From: Acrocarpospora macrocephala
Lineage (GTDB): Bacteria; Actinomycetota; Actinomycetes; Streptosporangiales; Streptosporangiaceae
Length of the DNA: 64,000 nucleotides
Reading direction: 5' to 3'
Assembly: GCF_009687865.1 (NCBI RefSeq)
Contig: NZ_BLAE01000031.1
Span: forward strand, 66,860-130,859
Shown here piece by piece: positions 17,009-26,914 of this stretch. The translations under genes were made by a program, and so were the position numbers. The notes beneath the pieces were generated by a model that saw only the letters and a program-made list of their open reading frames with translations, was not told where the DNA came from and did no database searches. How positions within the stretch are numbered: the first letter of the stretch is position 1; each line of letters begins with the position of its first letter.

Positions 17009-19288
17009 TCAGGCGGTCGCGCAGCGGCGGTTGTTGAGGGTGAAGTTGGGGGGTTTGGCGTTAGTGAAGTTGTCGCGCTGGGCGTTGAAGCCGATGCCGT
17101 CCCGGCTGGCTCCGGGGGCGATCGTGCCGTTGGTGGGGGCGTTCGTCACCGTGACATTCCGGCCGCTCTGGCTGACCACCCCGTTCCAGAGCTCGCTGAT
17201 GGTCTGACCGTTGGCCCACTCCCAGCGCAGCGCCCACCCGTTGATCGGCGTGGTGCCGGTGTTGGTGATGGTCATGTTGACCTGGAAGTTGCCCGGCCAT
17301 TCGGTGGTCTGGGTGAAGCTGACCGTGCAGGTCGCCGGGGGAAGGTCGGCTTCGGGCACCAGGAACACGTTGGGGGCCAGGTCGGCCGCGGTCAGGTCGG
17401 TGTTGAGGTCGATGATCTGGCCGAGCGTGCGCCGGTAGTCGATCCCGTAGGTGTTCCTGATGTACGTGAGCCCCTGGTCGTTGCCGTAGAAGAACCGGTC
17501 ACCGTCCCGCAGGGCCTGGAACTGCCGGGCCCACATGGCCAGCTGGAGCTCGCCGAACTCGCTGCCGGGCACATGCTGCTCGGCGACCATGCCGACGAAC
17601 GCGTCGATGTTGTTGACGTTGCCGTACAGGGCGCGCAGCCGGGAGGCCAGCGTGGTGCGGCGGACCTCGCGGGTGGCGGTGCCCTCGACGGCGGCCTCGT
17701 CGTTCAGGTCGACGGCGTTGCCGTCGATGTCGAACAGCTGGAGCACGTCCAGGCTGTCCGGGTCGTTGATCTCGTTGCCCGCCGTCAGCTGCGCGTCCGC
17801 GGGGAAGGCGTCGGTGGCCTCGCCGGTGATCGCCGTGAAGGAGGTCTTCGCCGGCAGCCCGAACGCCTGCCGCAGCTGGTTGTACGTCGGGATGCCATGG
17901 TCACGACCACGCTCGATGTCGATCGCGCCCAGGTCCACGACGCCGTTGAAGCACTCCGGCAGGCCCGGCCCGTCCAGGCATTCCGGGTTGCCGGAGACCG
18001 GGATCTGGAACAGCACGCTGCGCAGCTGGTTGTCGATCTGCTCGTCGTTCTTGTACTCCGACTCCAGGCCGAGCGCGAGCAGCATCGGGCCGAGCTGGAC
18101 CTGCTCCAGCAGGTCGGGGTTGAAGAAGGCCAGGTTGAGCGGAATCGCGATCTCGGCGTCGTCGCCGTCCACCGCGACCTCGACACCCTGCGCGGTCAGC
18201 GCGTTCAGCGTCGCCTGCGAGTAGCGGGAGGCGTTGGTCTCCAGCTCGAACTCGCCGTGGATCATGCTGTGCGCGCGGTAGCCGACGGTCGCGAACTCGT
18301 TGCCCAGGTTGGCGTTGACGCCCGGGTTGTAGCCCGTGTAGCGCGGCAGGGCGACGCCGAGCGAGGGCAGGAACTCGTTGTAGGTGATGTACTGCTGCTC
18401 GGCCATGACCACCCGGCGGGCGATCTGGAACTTGTCCTCCTCGCTCAGCGAGCCGGGCAGCAGCGCGACGATCCGGTTGTGCTCGCGGGCGAACAGGGTC
18501 TGGGTCGCGGTGAGGGACAGGTTCTCGTTCGCCCGTACGTCACCCGCCACCATGGCCCGCCCCGGCTGCCCGATCAGGCGGCCGTTGAGCTCCATGACCG
18601 GCGCGGTCCCGGCGTTGCCCCGGGCGTCCCTGCGCGGTAAGTACCCGTTGGACAGCATCAGCGAGGCGCTGTTGTTGGCCAGGTTCCCGTCCACGGGACC
18701 GGTGCGCAGCCATTCCAGCCGCGTGTTGTCCGGGCCGTACACCGGGAAGCCGTTCAGGTAGGAACTGTTGGTGTTGGTCTGCTGGCGGGGATTGCTGACC
18801 CCCGTGCCCGGCGCCGGATTCGACCGGACGAACGGGATGTAGCCGAGCGTGTTGGTGAAGTCCTCCAGCGGATCGGAGGCGCTGAACGGGATGTTCGCGG
18901 TTTCCCCTTGGGGGTCGCCGGGCTCCCGCCCGTCGCGCAGGCCGAAGGTGTGGTCGATGAACTGCCCCCACGTGAACCCCCACTGGGTGACCCTGCGCTC
19001 GGAGAACAGGTTCTGGTTCACGTCGTTGTGGATGCGGTTGCTGACGTTGCGCACGTTCGGCCCGCCGAACGGCTGGCTCAGCCCGTTCACGTAGCGGGTG
19101 GGCCCCACCCGGCTGTACGGCGTGTTCGCCTGCCCCCACGTCGGATTGGCGACGTTGTTGCCGCTGCCGTTGAGGCTGGAGACCGTGAATGGGACGACTG
19201 CGTGGGCGGCCGGAATCCCGGTCAACGTGACCGCTCCCGCGACCACGAGCGCGGCGCCCAGCCGCGCGGCACGGTTAAATGACATCAT
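17009..19288 (-). CDS. Secreted animal-type haem peroxidase fused to a CBM2
   Basis: 759 residues with a Sec signal peptide (cleavage near 30, AAHA|VVP). The body is a peroxidase-cyclooxygenase family domain: distal His113 in WGQFIDH, the TLFAREHNRI helix, a proximal-type His near 340 in YRAHSMIH, and the hallmark DIERGRDHGIPTYN near 460. From about 655 a carbohydrate-binding module 2 follows: a Cys pair, WPGNFQVNMTITN, INGWALRWEW and GFNAQRDN. The protein should oxidise phenols or halides while held on cellulose or chitin. The fusion suggests an extracellular role in plant or fungal wall oxidation or defence, which is inference. ATG 19288 is followed in frame by a second Met. Confidence 0.88.
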   Translation of the reverse strand: MMSFNRAARLGAALVVAGAVTLTGIPAAHAVVPFTVSSLNGSGNNVANPTWGQANTPYSRVGPTRYVNGLSQPFGGPNVRNVSNRIHNDVNQNLFSERRVTQWGFTWGQFIDHTFGLRDGREPGDPQGETANIPFSASDPLEDFTNTLGYIPFVRSNPAPGTGVSNPRQQTNTNSSYLNGFPVYGPDNTRLEWLRTGPVDGNLANNSASLMLSNGYLPRRDARGNAGTAPVMELNGRLIGQPGRAMVAGDVRANENLSLTATQTLFAREHNRIVALLPGSLSEEDKFQIARRVVMAEQQYITYNEFLPSLGVALPRYTGYNPGVNANLGNEFATVGYRAHSMIHGEFELETNASRYSQATLNALTAQGVEVAVDGDDAEIAIPLNLAFFNPDLLEQVQLGPMLLALGLESEYKNDEQIDNQLRSVLFQIPVSGNPECLDGPGLPECFNGVVDLGAIDIERGRDHGIPTYNQLRQAFGLPAKTSFTAITGEATDAFPADAQLTAGNEINDPDSLDVLQLFDIDGNAVDLNDEAAVEGTATREVRRTTLASRLRALYGNVNNIDAFVGMVAEQHVPGSEFGELQLAMWARQFQALRDGDRFFYGNDQGLTYIRNTYGIDYRRTLGQIIDLNTDLTAADLAPNVFLVPEADLPPATCTVSFTQTTEWPGNFQVNMTITNTGTTPINGWALRWEWANGQTISELWNGVVSQSGRNVTVTNAPTNGTIAPGASRDGIGFNAQRDNFTNAKPPNFTLNNRRCATA

Positions 19289-19386
19289 CTACTCCCTAAC
19301 CCGCCGGACCAAAGGCCGTGTATGTCCGGCGCGTGGCGTCAGACTCTTCCCGGGTCGAATTACCGTCAATGGAGCAGATGAGACGT

Positions 19387-19421
19387 ATACCCCTTAAGGG
19401 AAATAAACCCCTAAGGGGTAT
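19387..19421. promoter_or_regulatory. Near-perfect 14-bp inverted repeat in the peroxidase/kinase divergent gap
   Basis: ATACCCCTTAAGGG (19387-19400) and CCCCTAAGGGGTAT (19408-19421) are complementary at 13 of 14 positions around an AAATAAA loop. Each arm also contains its own short palindrome (CCCTTAAGGG; CCCCTAAGGGG). It lies about 100 bp upstream of the peroxidase start and 44 bp upstream of the kinase start, so it is probably an operator pair. Confidence 0.6.
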
Positions 19422-19464
19422 TTCATATAAGTGAGGGAAATCAGCTTGGTCGGGGGACGCGCGA

Positions 19465-20052
19465 ATGTTTATCGTTGTGGAAGGACCCAATGGGGTAGGG
19501 AAGTCCACCACCGTCGGTTGCTTGGCCGCGCGAATGCGGGAACGCGGTTTTCCCGTGCACGTCACGACAGAACCGACGGATACCCCATTGGGGCGGCTCG
19601 CGAGGGACGGCGAGGAAACCTGGCCCGGCAGGGCGCTGGCGCTGGCGGTGGCCGCCGACCGCACGCTCCATGTCGAGGAGGAGATCCGTCCCGCGCTGGC
19701 CGCGGGGCAGGTGGTGATCAGCGACCGCTACGTGCAGTCGTCCCTGGCGCTGCAACAGCTGGATCAGCTTCCTCTAGAGGACATTTGGCGATACAACGCG
19801 CATGTGCCTCCGGCGTCCCTGTCCTGCTACCTGCACCACCGGCCTGACGTGCTGGAACAGCGGTTGCGTGCACGCGGAAGGCTGTCACGGCTGGAGCGCA
19901 TCGGTTCGCCTGTGCGGGAACTCGCCCTGTACGACGAGGTCTACCGCTTCCTGGAACGCCGCGGCTGGCGGCAGACCCGAATCGACTGCCGGAATCGCGA
20001 CGCAAACGAGGTCGCGGCACTGCTCCTTCAGGAGCTGCCGGTCCAGCTGTAG
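19465..20052 (+). CDS. Thymidylate-kinase-like nucleoside monophosphate kinase
   Basis: 195 residues, close to the size of bacterial Tmk. The N-terminal P-loop GPNGVGKST (about 8-16) is preceded by FIVVE; the TTEPT segment resembles the DRX/nucleotide-binding loop, and SDRYVQSSLALQQ matches the Tmk DRY(x)SS motif. The C-terminal half is less conserved. It may phosphorylate dTMP or a modified nucleotide. It stands alone rather than in a DNA-replication operon, so it may be a paralogue of the housekeeping enzyme. Its last 25 bp overlap the convergent response-regulator gene. Confidence 0.7.
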   Translation: MFIVVEGPNGVGKSTTVGCLAARMRERGFPVHVTTEPTDTPLGRLARDGEETWPGRALALAVAADRTLHVEEEIRPALAAGQVVISDRYVQSSLALQQLDQLPLEDIWRYNAHVPPASLSCYLHHRPDVLEQRLRARGRLSRLERIGSPVRELALYDEVYRFLERRGWRQTRIDCRNRDANEVAALLLQELPVQL

Positions 20053-20696
20053 CGGTGTTCGGGGCGTCCCGCGGTGCCGTAGCGGGGGCGGAGTTCGGCG
20101 CGGCCGGTGGCGCAGAGGTACTCCAGGTACCGGCGGGCGCTGACCCGGGACAGCCCGGTGAGGGTGGCGGCCTCGGCGGCGGACAGGTCGGTGCCGGTAC
20201 GGCGGAGCGTCTCGGCGACCAGCGCGCAGGTCGTCTGGGAGAGACCCTTGGGCAGATGCACGGTGATGGACGCGCCGAAGAGACGATCCACATCCTCCTG
20301 GCGGGCCTCGCCCCCGATCCCGGTGAGGTGGCGTCGGGTCTCGGCGTAGCGCATCAGGCGGTCGGAGAGGGCTCCGGCGGTGAACGGCTTGATCAGATAG
20401 TTGACCGCGCCGCCACGCAGGGCCGCGCGGACGGTGCCGACATCGCGGGCGGCGGTGATGACGAGCACGTCGACGGGCTGAGCCAAGCCCCGGATCGCCC
20501 GCAGCACATCGAGACCTGACATGTCGGGCAGGTAGATGTCGAGCAGGACCAGGTCCGGCGCGTTCTCGGAGACAGCGGTGAGCGCGGCCCGGCCGGTGTG
20601 AGCGCTACGGACGACGGTGAAACCAGGCGTTCTGGCGACATATCCGGCGTGGATGCGGGCCACCATGAAGTCGTCGTCCACGACAAGGACTTTCAT
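20028..20696 (-). CDS. Response regulator, CitB/DctR type
   Basis: 222 residues. The receiver domain (1-120) has the acidic pocket VVDDD, the phosphorylated Asp53 in LLDIYLPDMSG, and Lys in LIKPF. The C-terminal part has the HTH of the CitB/DctR family (LSAAEAATLTGLSRVSARRY). It is the partner of the sensor kinase, whose stop overlaps its start (ATGA on the minus strand). Given the divergent tctCBA genes, it most likely activates the carboxylate transporter. Its stop codon lies inside the convergent kinase gene. Confidence 0.88.
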   Translation of the reverse strand: MKVLVVDDDFMVARIHAGYVARTPGFTVVRSAHTGRAALTAVSENAPDLVLLDIYLPDMSGLDVLRAIRGLAQPVDVLVITAARDVGTVRAALRGGAVNYLIKPFTAGALSDRLMRYAETRRHLTGIGGEARQEDVDRLFGASITVHLPKGLSQTTCALVAETLRRTGTDLSAAEAATLTGLSRVSARRYLEYLCATGRAELRPRYGTAGRPEHRYSWTGSS

Positions 20697-22273
20697 CTCC
20701 GTACCTCCGCGGCAGGGAGGAGGGCGGTGAACACGGCCCCGTCGGCGTTGTGCAGGCGCACCCAGCCGCCCCGCCGCAGGCAGGTCTGCCGGGTCAGCGC
20801 GAGCCCGAGCCCTCGCGCCCCGGAGTGCGCGATCTTGGTGGTGAAGCCTTCGCGGAAGACCTCCTCGGCCAGGTCCGGGGTGATGCCCGGGCCGGAGTCG
20901 CGCACCCGCACGTGCAGCCCGGCGTCGTCGGTGCGGACCAGCACCTCGACCACGCCGCCGGTGCCCTCCAGCGCGTCGATCGCGTTGGCGACCAGATTGC
21001 CCACCACGAGCACAGCGTCCCTGGGATCCTCCAGGTCGTCCACCCGGGACTCCTCGGCCACCACCAGCGAGGCACCGCGTTCGGCCGCCTCGGCCGACTT
21101 GGCCAGCAGCAGGGCGGCCAGCGTGGGGTCGGCGACCCGTTCCCTGATGCCCTGGGCGAACTGGCTGTAGGCCTCGGTGGTCTGGGTGATGTAGCGCACG
21201 GCGGTCTCGTGCTCGCCCAGTTCGAGCAGGCCGACGACGGTGTGCATGCGGTTGGCGAACTCGTGGGCCTGGGCGCGGAGCGCGTCCGTCGTGGTGCTCG
21301 CGTCGTCCAGCTCCCTGGACAGCCGGACCAGTTCGGTGCGGTCGCGGAAGGTCACCACCCAGCCCCGGTGCTGGCCGCGCACCGAGACTGGGGTGCGGTT
21401 GAGGACGAGGACCCGGCCCTGGTGCAGCACGATGCGATCCTCGCCGGGGTCGTCGCCGCCGAGCACGTCGCGGACCCGGCCGGAGAGCGGCATCTCGGCC
21501 AGGTCCTGCCCGACGGCGTCGGCGGACAGGTCCAGCAACTCCCTGGCGGCGTCGTTGGCCAGCGTCACCCTGCCGGTCAGGTCGAGCGCGAGCACGCCCT
21601 CCTTGACCCCGTGCAGCACCCCTTCGCGCTGCTCCAGCAGGGCGGCGATCTCCCTGGGCTCCAGGCCGAAGGTCTGGCGGCGCACCCGCTGCGCGATCAG
21701 GGCCGCGGCCAGCGAGCCCGCGACCAGGACGGCCAGCACGGTCCAGATCAGCGGGGGCAGGGCGGACCCGAGCTGGTCGGCGACGGTCTGCTCCAGCACG
21801 CCGACCGAGGTCAGGCCGATCACCTGCCCGGCCTCGTCGAAGATCGGCGCCTTGCCCCGGACCGAGCGGCCCAGGGTGCCGGTCTGGAAGCCGGTCCAGG
21901 TCTGGCCGGTCTCCAGCACCTCAGACCCGTCCGTGGACAATCGCTGCCCGATCAGCGCGGTGTTCGGGTGGGCGTAGCGGATCTGGTCCCGGTTGGCGAT
22001 CACCACGTAGTCGGCGCCGGTGGCCCGCTGCACGCCCGCCGCGATCGGCTGGAGCAGCACCTCGGGCTTGGGGAACTTGAACGCCTCGCGCACCTCCGGC
22101 AGCCCGGCCACGGACTGGGCGATGGCCAGCGCCCGCTGGCGGTACTGGTCGTCCAGCTGGCGGCGGGTGTGCTGGGCCCAGACGGTGGCGGTGCCGCCCA
22201 CGGCGAGCAGGACGATGACCATCTGCAGCACGAACAGCTGGGTGCCCAGGGAGGGGTTGCTCACGCGTCGCAC
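20693..22273 (-). CDS. Sensor histidine kinase, CitA/DctS family
   Basis: 526 residues. TM1 (about 12-32) and TM2 (about 174-195) bracket an extracytoplasmic CitA-type PAS domain (TGADYVVIANRDQIRYAHPN). A cytoplasmic PAS (about 215-310) follows. The dimerisation helix with phospho-acceptor His337 (AHEFANRMHTVVGLLE) and an HATPase domain (VGNLVANAID, DSGPGITPD, GLGLALTR) complete it. The extracellular PAS of this family binds citrate or other di/tricarboxylates. GTG 22273 has GTGAGG upstream. It is divergent from tctC by 185 bp, which should hold the controlled promoter. Confidence 0.9.
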   Translation of the reverse strand: MRRVSNPSLGTQLFVLQMVIVLLAVGGTATVWAQHTRRQLDDQYRQRALAIAQSVAGLPEVREAFKFPKPEVLLQPIAAGVQRATGADYVVIANRDQIRYAHPNTALIGQRLSTDGSEVLETGQTWTGFQTGTLGRSVRGKAPIFDEAGQVIGLTSVGVLEQTVADQLGSALPPLIWTVLAVLVAGSLAAALIAQRVRRQTFGLEPREIAALLEQREGVLHGVKEGVLALDLTGRVTLANDAARELLDLSADAVGQDLAEMPLSGRVRDVLGGDDPGEDRIVLHQGRVLVLNRTPVSVRGQHRGWVVTFRDRTELVRLSRELDDASTTTDALRAQAHEFANRMHTVVGLLELGEHETAVRYITQTTEAYSQFAQGIRERVADPTLAALLLAKSAEAAERGASLVVAEESRVDDLEDPRDAVLVVGNLVANAIDALEGTGGVVEVLVRTDDAGLHVRVRDSGPGITPDLAEEVFREGFTTKIAHSGARGLGLALTRQTCLRRGGWVRLHNADGAVFTALLPAAEVRR

Positions 22274-22458
22274 GGTCCCTCACCTGCTCTTCCGGCCGTC
22301 GGACATCTGGCCGAAATATACGGGGGTCCGGATAACAGCGCGATTGCGGCGGCTTGACCAATACCACCAATACGACGGCAAGCACGCCAAGCATCGACAG
22401 CGGCGACCGGTGCGCCCACGATCCTCACCACATTGCAACTCACGGTGTTGGAGTGATC

Positions 22459-23427
22459 ATGAAGATATCCAGGCTCGCCCTACTGGCGGCGGTGGTCGCG
22501 TCGCTGACGGCGTGCGGCGCCGGAACGGATTCGGCCGGCGGGGCGAGCGCCCTGCGCATCATGGCCCCGGCCGCGCCCGGCGGCGGCTGGGACCAGACCT
22601 CGCGTACGGCCGAGCAGGCCATCAAGTCCGTCGATCCCGCCAGGAAGGTCGAGGTCTTCAACGTGCCGGGGGCGGGCGGCACCATCGGCCTGGCCCAGCT
22701 CGCGCAGGAGAAGGGCGACGCCGGGATGCTGATGACCATGGGCCTGGTCATGGTCGGCGCGGTCGAGCAGAACAAGTCCGCGGTCACCCTCGCCGAGGTG
22801 ACGCCGATCGCCCGGCTCACCGAGGAGTACGAGATCGTGGTGGTTCCGGCGGAATCGCCCTTCCAGAGCCTGGGTGACCTGGTCACGGCGTGGAAGGCCG
22901 ACCCGGCGAAGGTCTCGGTGGCCGGTGGTTCCGCGGGCGGCACCGACCACATCCTGGCCGGGCTGATGGCCAAGGCGGCGGGCATCGACCCCAAGCAGGT
23001 GAACTACATCGCCCACTCCGGCGGCGGCGAGGCGCTCAACGCGCTGCTCGGCAACAAGGTCTCGATCGGCATCTCCGGCATCGGCGAGTTCGCCGAGCAC
23101 GTCAAGTCCGGCAAGCTGCGCTCGCTCGGGATCAGCGCCCCCGCCCGGATTCCCACGCTCGACTCGCCGACCATCAAGGAGGGCGGCCTGGACGTCGAGC
23201 TGGCCAACTGGCGTGGCTTCGTCGCGGCGCCCGGGCTGGACGAGGCGGGCGTCAAGTCCCTCACCGATCTGGTCACCAAGATGCACGACGGGCAGGCGTG
23301 GAAGGACGCGGTCGCCAAGAACGGGTGGATCGACGCGTTCCAGACCGGCCAGCCGTTCGCGGACTTCCTCACCGCGGAGCAGGCCCGGGTCAAGGGCATC
23401 ATCGCGGAAATGGGACTCGTGTCCTGA
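22459..23427 (+). CDS. tctC: Tripartite tricarboxylate transporter binding lipoprotein TctC
   Basis: 322 residues from ATG 22459 (GGAG upstream; the frame is open further 5' but lacks a signal). The lipobox SLTAC places it outside the membrane, unlike Gram-negative periplasmic TctC. Segments [44 protein letters not shown] and [13 protein letters not shown] are typical of the Bug/TctC Venus-flytrap receptors for carboxylates. Its stop overlaps the tctB start (TGATG). It delivers substrate to TctAB. Confidence 0.92.
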   Translation: MKISRLALLAAVVASLTACGAGTDSAGGASALRIMAPAAPGGGWDQTSRTAEQAIKSVDPARKVEVFNVPGAGGTIGLAQLAQEKGDAGMLMTMGLVMVGAVEQNKSAVTLAEVTPIARLTEEYEIVVVPAESPFQSLGDLVTAWKADPAKVSVAGGSAGGTDHILAGLMAKAAGIDPKQVNYIAHSGGGEALNALLGNKVSIGISGIGEFAEHVKSGKLRSLGISAPARIPTLDSPTIKEGGLDVELANWRGFVAAPGLDEAGVKSLTDLVTKMHDGQAWKDAVAKNGWIDAFQTGQPFADFLTAEQARVKGIIAEMGLVS

Positions 23428-23957
23428 TGTCCGTACCAGATGAGCGGAACGACGTCACCTCGCGTGGCGTCGTTCCTTCCTGGCGCCGGCCCGAACTGGC
23501 CCTCGCCCTGATCGTGCTCGGGCTCGGCGTCTTCGTGATCGCCGGGACCGCGAACGTGGCGGCGGCGGCCTCCACGCTCGGCCTCGGTCCCCGGTTCTTC
23601 CCGCTGCTGGTGGGCGCCGCGATGATCGTCATCGGTATCTGCTACGTCGTCGACGTGGTCCGCGGCGGGCACGGCGACCCGGAGGAGAGCGAGGACGTGG
23701 ACGCCCGGGCCCCCGCCGACTGGCGCGGCGTCGGCCTGGTCAGCGTGATCTTCCTGATCTTCGCCGCGCTGCTGGACCTGCTCGGCTGGGTGATCGCGGG
23801 GGCGCTGCTCTTCTTCGGCCTGGCCCTGGCGCTCGGCGCGCGGGACCGCCTCAGGGCCGCCGTGGTGGCGATCATCCTGGCCGTCGCGACCTACCTGGCG
23901 TTCGTCAAGGGGCTCGGGGTCACCCTGCCGGGCGGCCTGCTGTCCGGGGTGATCTGA
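23427..23957 (+). CDS. tctB: Tripartite tricarboxylate transporter small membrane subunit TctB
   Basis: 176 residues with four predicted membrane segments (about 23-45, 52-72, 103-123 and 128-170, the last two close together). GLGPRFFPLLVGAAM is the conserved TctB phrase in the second helix. It pairs with TctA to form the permease. Its ATG overlaps the tctC stop and its stop directly abuts the tctA GTG, consistent with equimolar translation. Confidence 0.9.
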   Translation: MSVPDERNDVTSRGVVPSWRRPELALALIVLGLGVFVIAGTANVAAAASTLGLGPRFFPLLVGAAMIVIGICYVVDVVRGGHGDPEESEDVDARAPADWRGVGLVSVIFLIFAALLDLLGWVIAGALLFFGLALALGARDRLRAAVVAIILAVATYLAFVKGLGVTLPGGLLSGVI

Positions 23958-25442
<1,485 letters not shown>

Positions 25443-25494
25443 TTCTCTCTCGAATTGGTACGCATACGTCATCGGGCTACTAGAAGATCCCTCT

Positions 25495-26841
25495 ATGGCG
25501 AAATTAGGGTTTCCGTTCACCCTTGGGGTGGCTTCGGGGGAACCGTCCGCTGATGGGGTGATCTTGTGGACGCGGCTGGCGGTCGAGCCGCTGCACGGGA
25601 GTAAGCCTGGCGGCATGCCGAATCAGGTGTTCTCCGTCAAATGGGAGCTGGCGGAAGACGCGGAATTCACCCGCGTCATCCAGTCGGGAACCGCGCCGGC
25701 GCAGCCCGACTGGGCGCACAGCGTGCACGTGCGCGTCAGCGGGCTGCGGGCGTGGACCGAGTATTTCTATCGGTTCAGCGTGGATGGGCATACGAGTCCC
25801 GTAGGGCGTACGAAAACGGCCCCTGGACCCGATTCCACGGAGCCGATAAAGGTCGCGGTGGTTTCGTGCCAGCGGTATGAGCACGGCTTCTTCACCGTGC
25901 TCAAACACGTGGCGGAAGAGCGGCCGGACGTGGTCTTCCATCTGGGGGACTACGTCTACGAATACGGGAAGCCCGCCAATCCGCAGCCGGGGCGGTACAT
26001 CAGGCCGCTGGAGGCGACGGAGGAGTGCAAAACGCTGGCCGCCTACCGCCGCAGGTACGCGCGCTACCAGCTGGACAAGGACCTCCAGGCGGCGCACGCG
26101 GCGGCGCCGTGGATCACGATGCCGGACGACCACGAGGTGCGGGACAACTACGCGGGGCTGCTGCCGGGGGACGGGTCCAGCCAGTCCGCGTTCCTGAAAC
26201 GGCGCAACGCCGCCTACAAGGCGTACTACGAGCACCTGCCGCTGCGGGTCCGGCCGGTCGGCAACAACCTGCAGTTCTACCGCTGGCGGCCGTACGGCAA
26301 GGTGGCGGACTTCATGTTCGTGGACGCCCGGCAGTACCGGAAGGGCAAGGACATGCTCGGGGTCGAGCAGCAGGAGTGGCTGACCGCCCGGCTGCGCGCG
26401 TCGACGGCGCGGTGGAAGGTGATCGCCCAGGCGCTGTTCTTCGCGCCGCGGAAGTTCCCGCTGGAACCGCCGAGCACGGACGCCTGGGACGGCTTCCCTG
26501 ACTCGCGCGCGAAGGTGCTCGCCGCCGCGACGGGCGACCTGGTGGTGCTGAGCGGGGACGTGCACAACGCGTGGGCGGGCGAGTTCGGCGGCGGGGTGGA
26601 GTTCGTCACGAGCTCGGTCACCAGCCGCCCGCCGGCCACCGACGGGACCGCGATGCTGGCGCTCAACCCGCACCTCAAGTTCTTCGACGGCCGGCGCGGC
26701 TACCTGGTGGTCACGGCCGGCATGTCCGACTTCACGGTGGACTACCGGGCCGTCGAGTTCGTGGACCAGCCCGGCGCACCGGTGGTCACCGCTGCGGGCT
26801 TCCGTGTCGTCGACAGCAAACTGCAACGAACCGATCTGTGA
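25495..26841 (+). CDS. PhoD-like metallophosphatase without signal peptide
   Basis: 448 residues. An N-terminal Fn3-like part (FTLGVASGEPSADGVILWTR, HSVHVRVSGLRAWTEYFYR) leads into a metallophosphatase core with VVSCQRYEHG, HLGDYVYEYG, MPDDHEVRDNY and LSGDVHNAW, the expected metal ligands of PhoD enzymes. Most PhoD proteins carry a Tat signal; this one starts directly at MAKLGFPFTLG, so it appears cytoplasmic unless the start is wrong. No SD is evident before ATG 25495 and upstream codons in the frame do not form a Tat signal. The substrate may be a phosphodiester or phosphorylated metabolite. Confidence 0.83.
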   Translation: MAKLGFPFTLGVASGEPSADGVILWTRLAVEPLHGSKPGGMPNQVFSVKWELAEDAEFTRVIQSGTAPAQPDWAHSVHVRVSGLRAWTEYFYRFSVDGHTSPVGRTKTAPGPDSTEPIKVAVVSCQRYEHGFFTVLKHVAEERPDVVFHLGDYVYEYGKPANPQPGRYIRPLEATEECKTLAAYRRRYARYQLDKDLQAAHAAAPWITMPDDHEVRDNYAGLLPGDGSSQSAFLKRRNAAYKAYYEHLPLRVRPVGNNLQFYRWRPYGKVADFMFVDARQYRKGKDMLGVEQQEWLTARLRASTARWKVIAQALFFAPRKFPLEPPSTDAWDGFPDSRAKVLAAATGDLVVLSGDVHNAWAGEFGGGVEFVTSSVTSRPPATDGTAMLALNPHLKFFDGRRGYLVVTAGMSDFTVDYRAVEFVDQPGAPVVTAAGFRVVDSKLQRTDL

Positions 26842-26864
26842 AATAGGAGGTCAGCCCCCTAGCG

Positions 26865-26883
26865 AATAGGAAACTTTCCTATT
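26865..26883. promoter_or_regulatory. Perfect 19-bp palindrome upstream of the GH3 gene
   Basis: AATAGGAAACTTTCCTATT has perfect 9-bp arms around one base. It overlaps the likely promoter (TAGATT at 26883-26888). GAAA-N-TTTC palindromes of this shape are typical of SIS-domain RpiR/MurR regulators of amino-sugar or murein recycling, which would suit the NagZ-like gene. That regulator is not in the window. Confidence 0.7.
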
Positions 26884-26914
26884 AGATTTCGGGCATGTCC
26901 AAGTGCGGTGCCGC

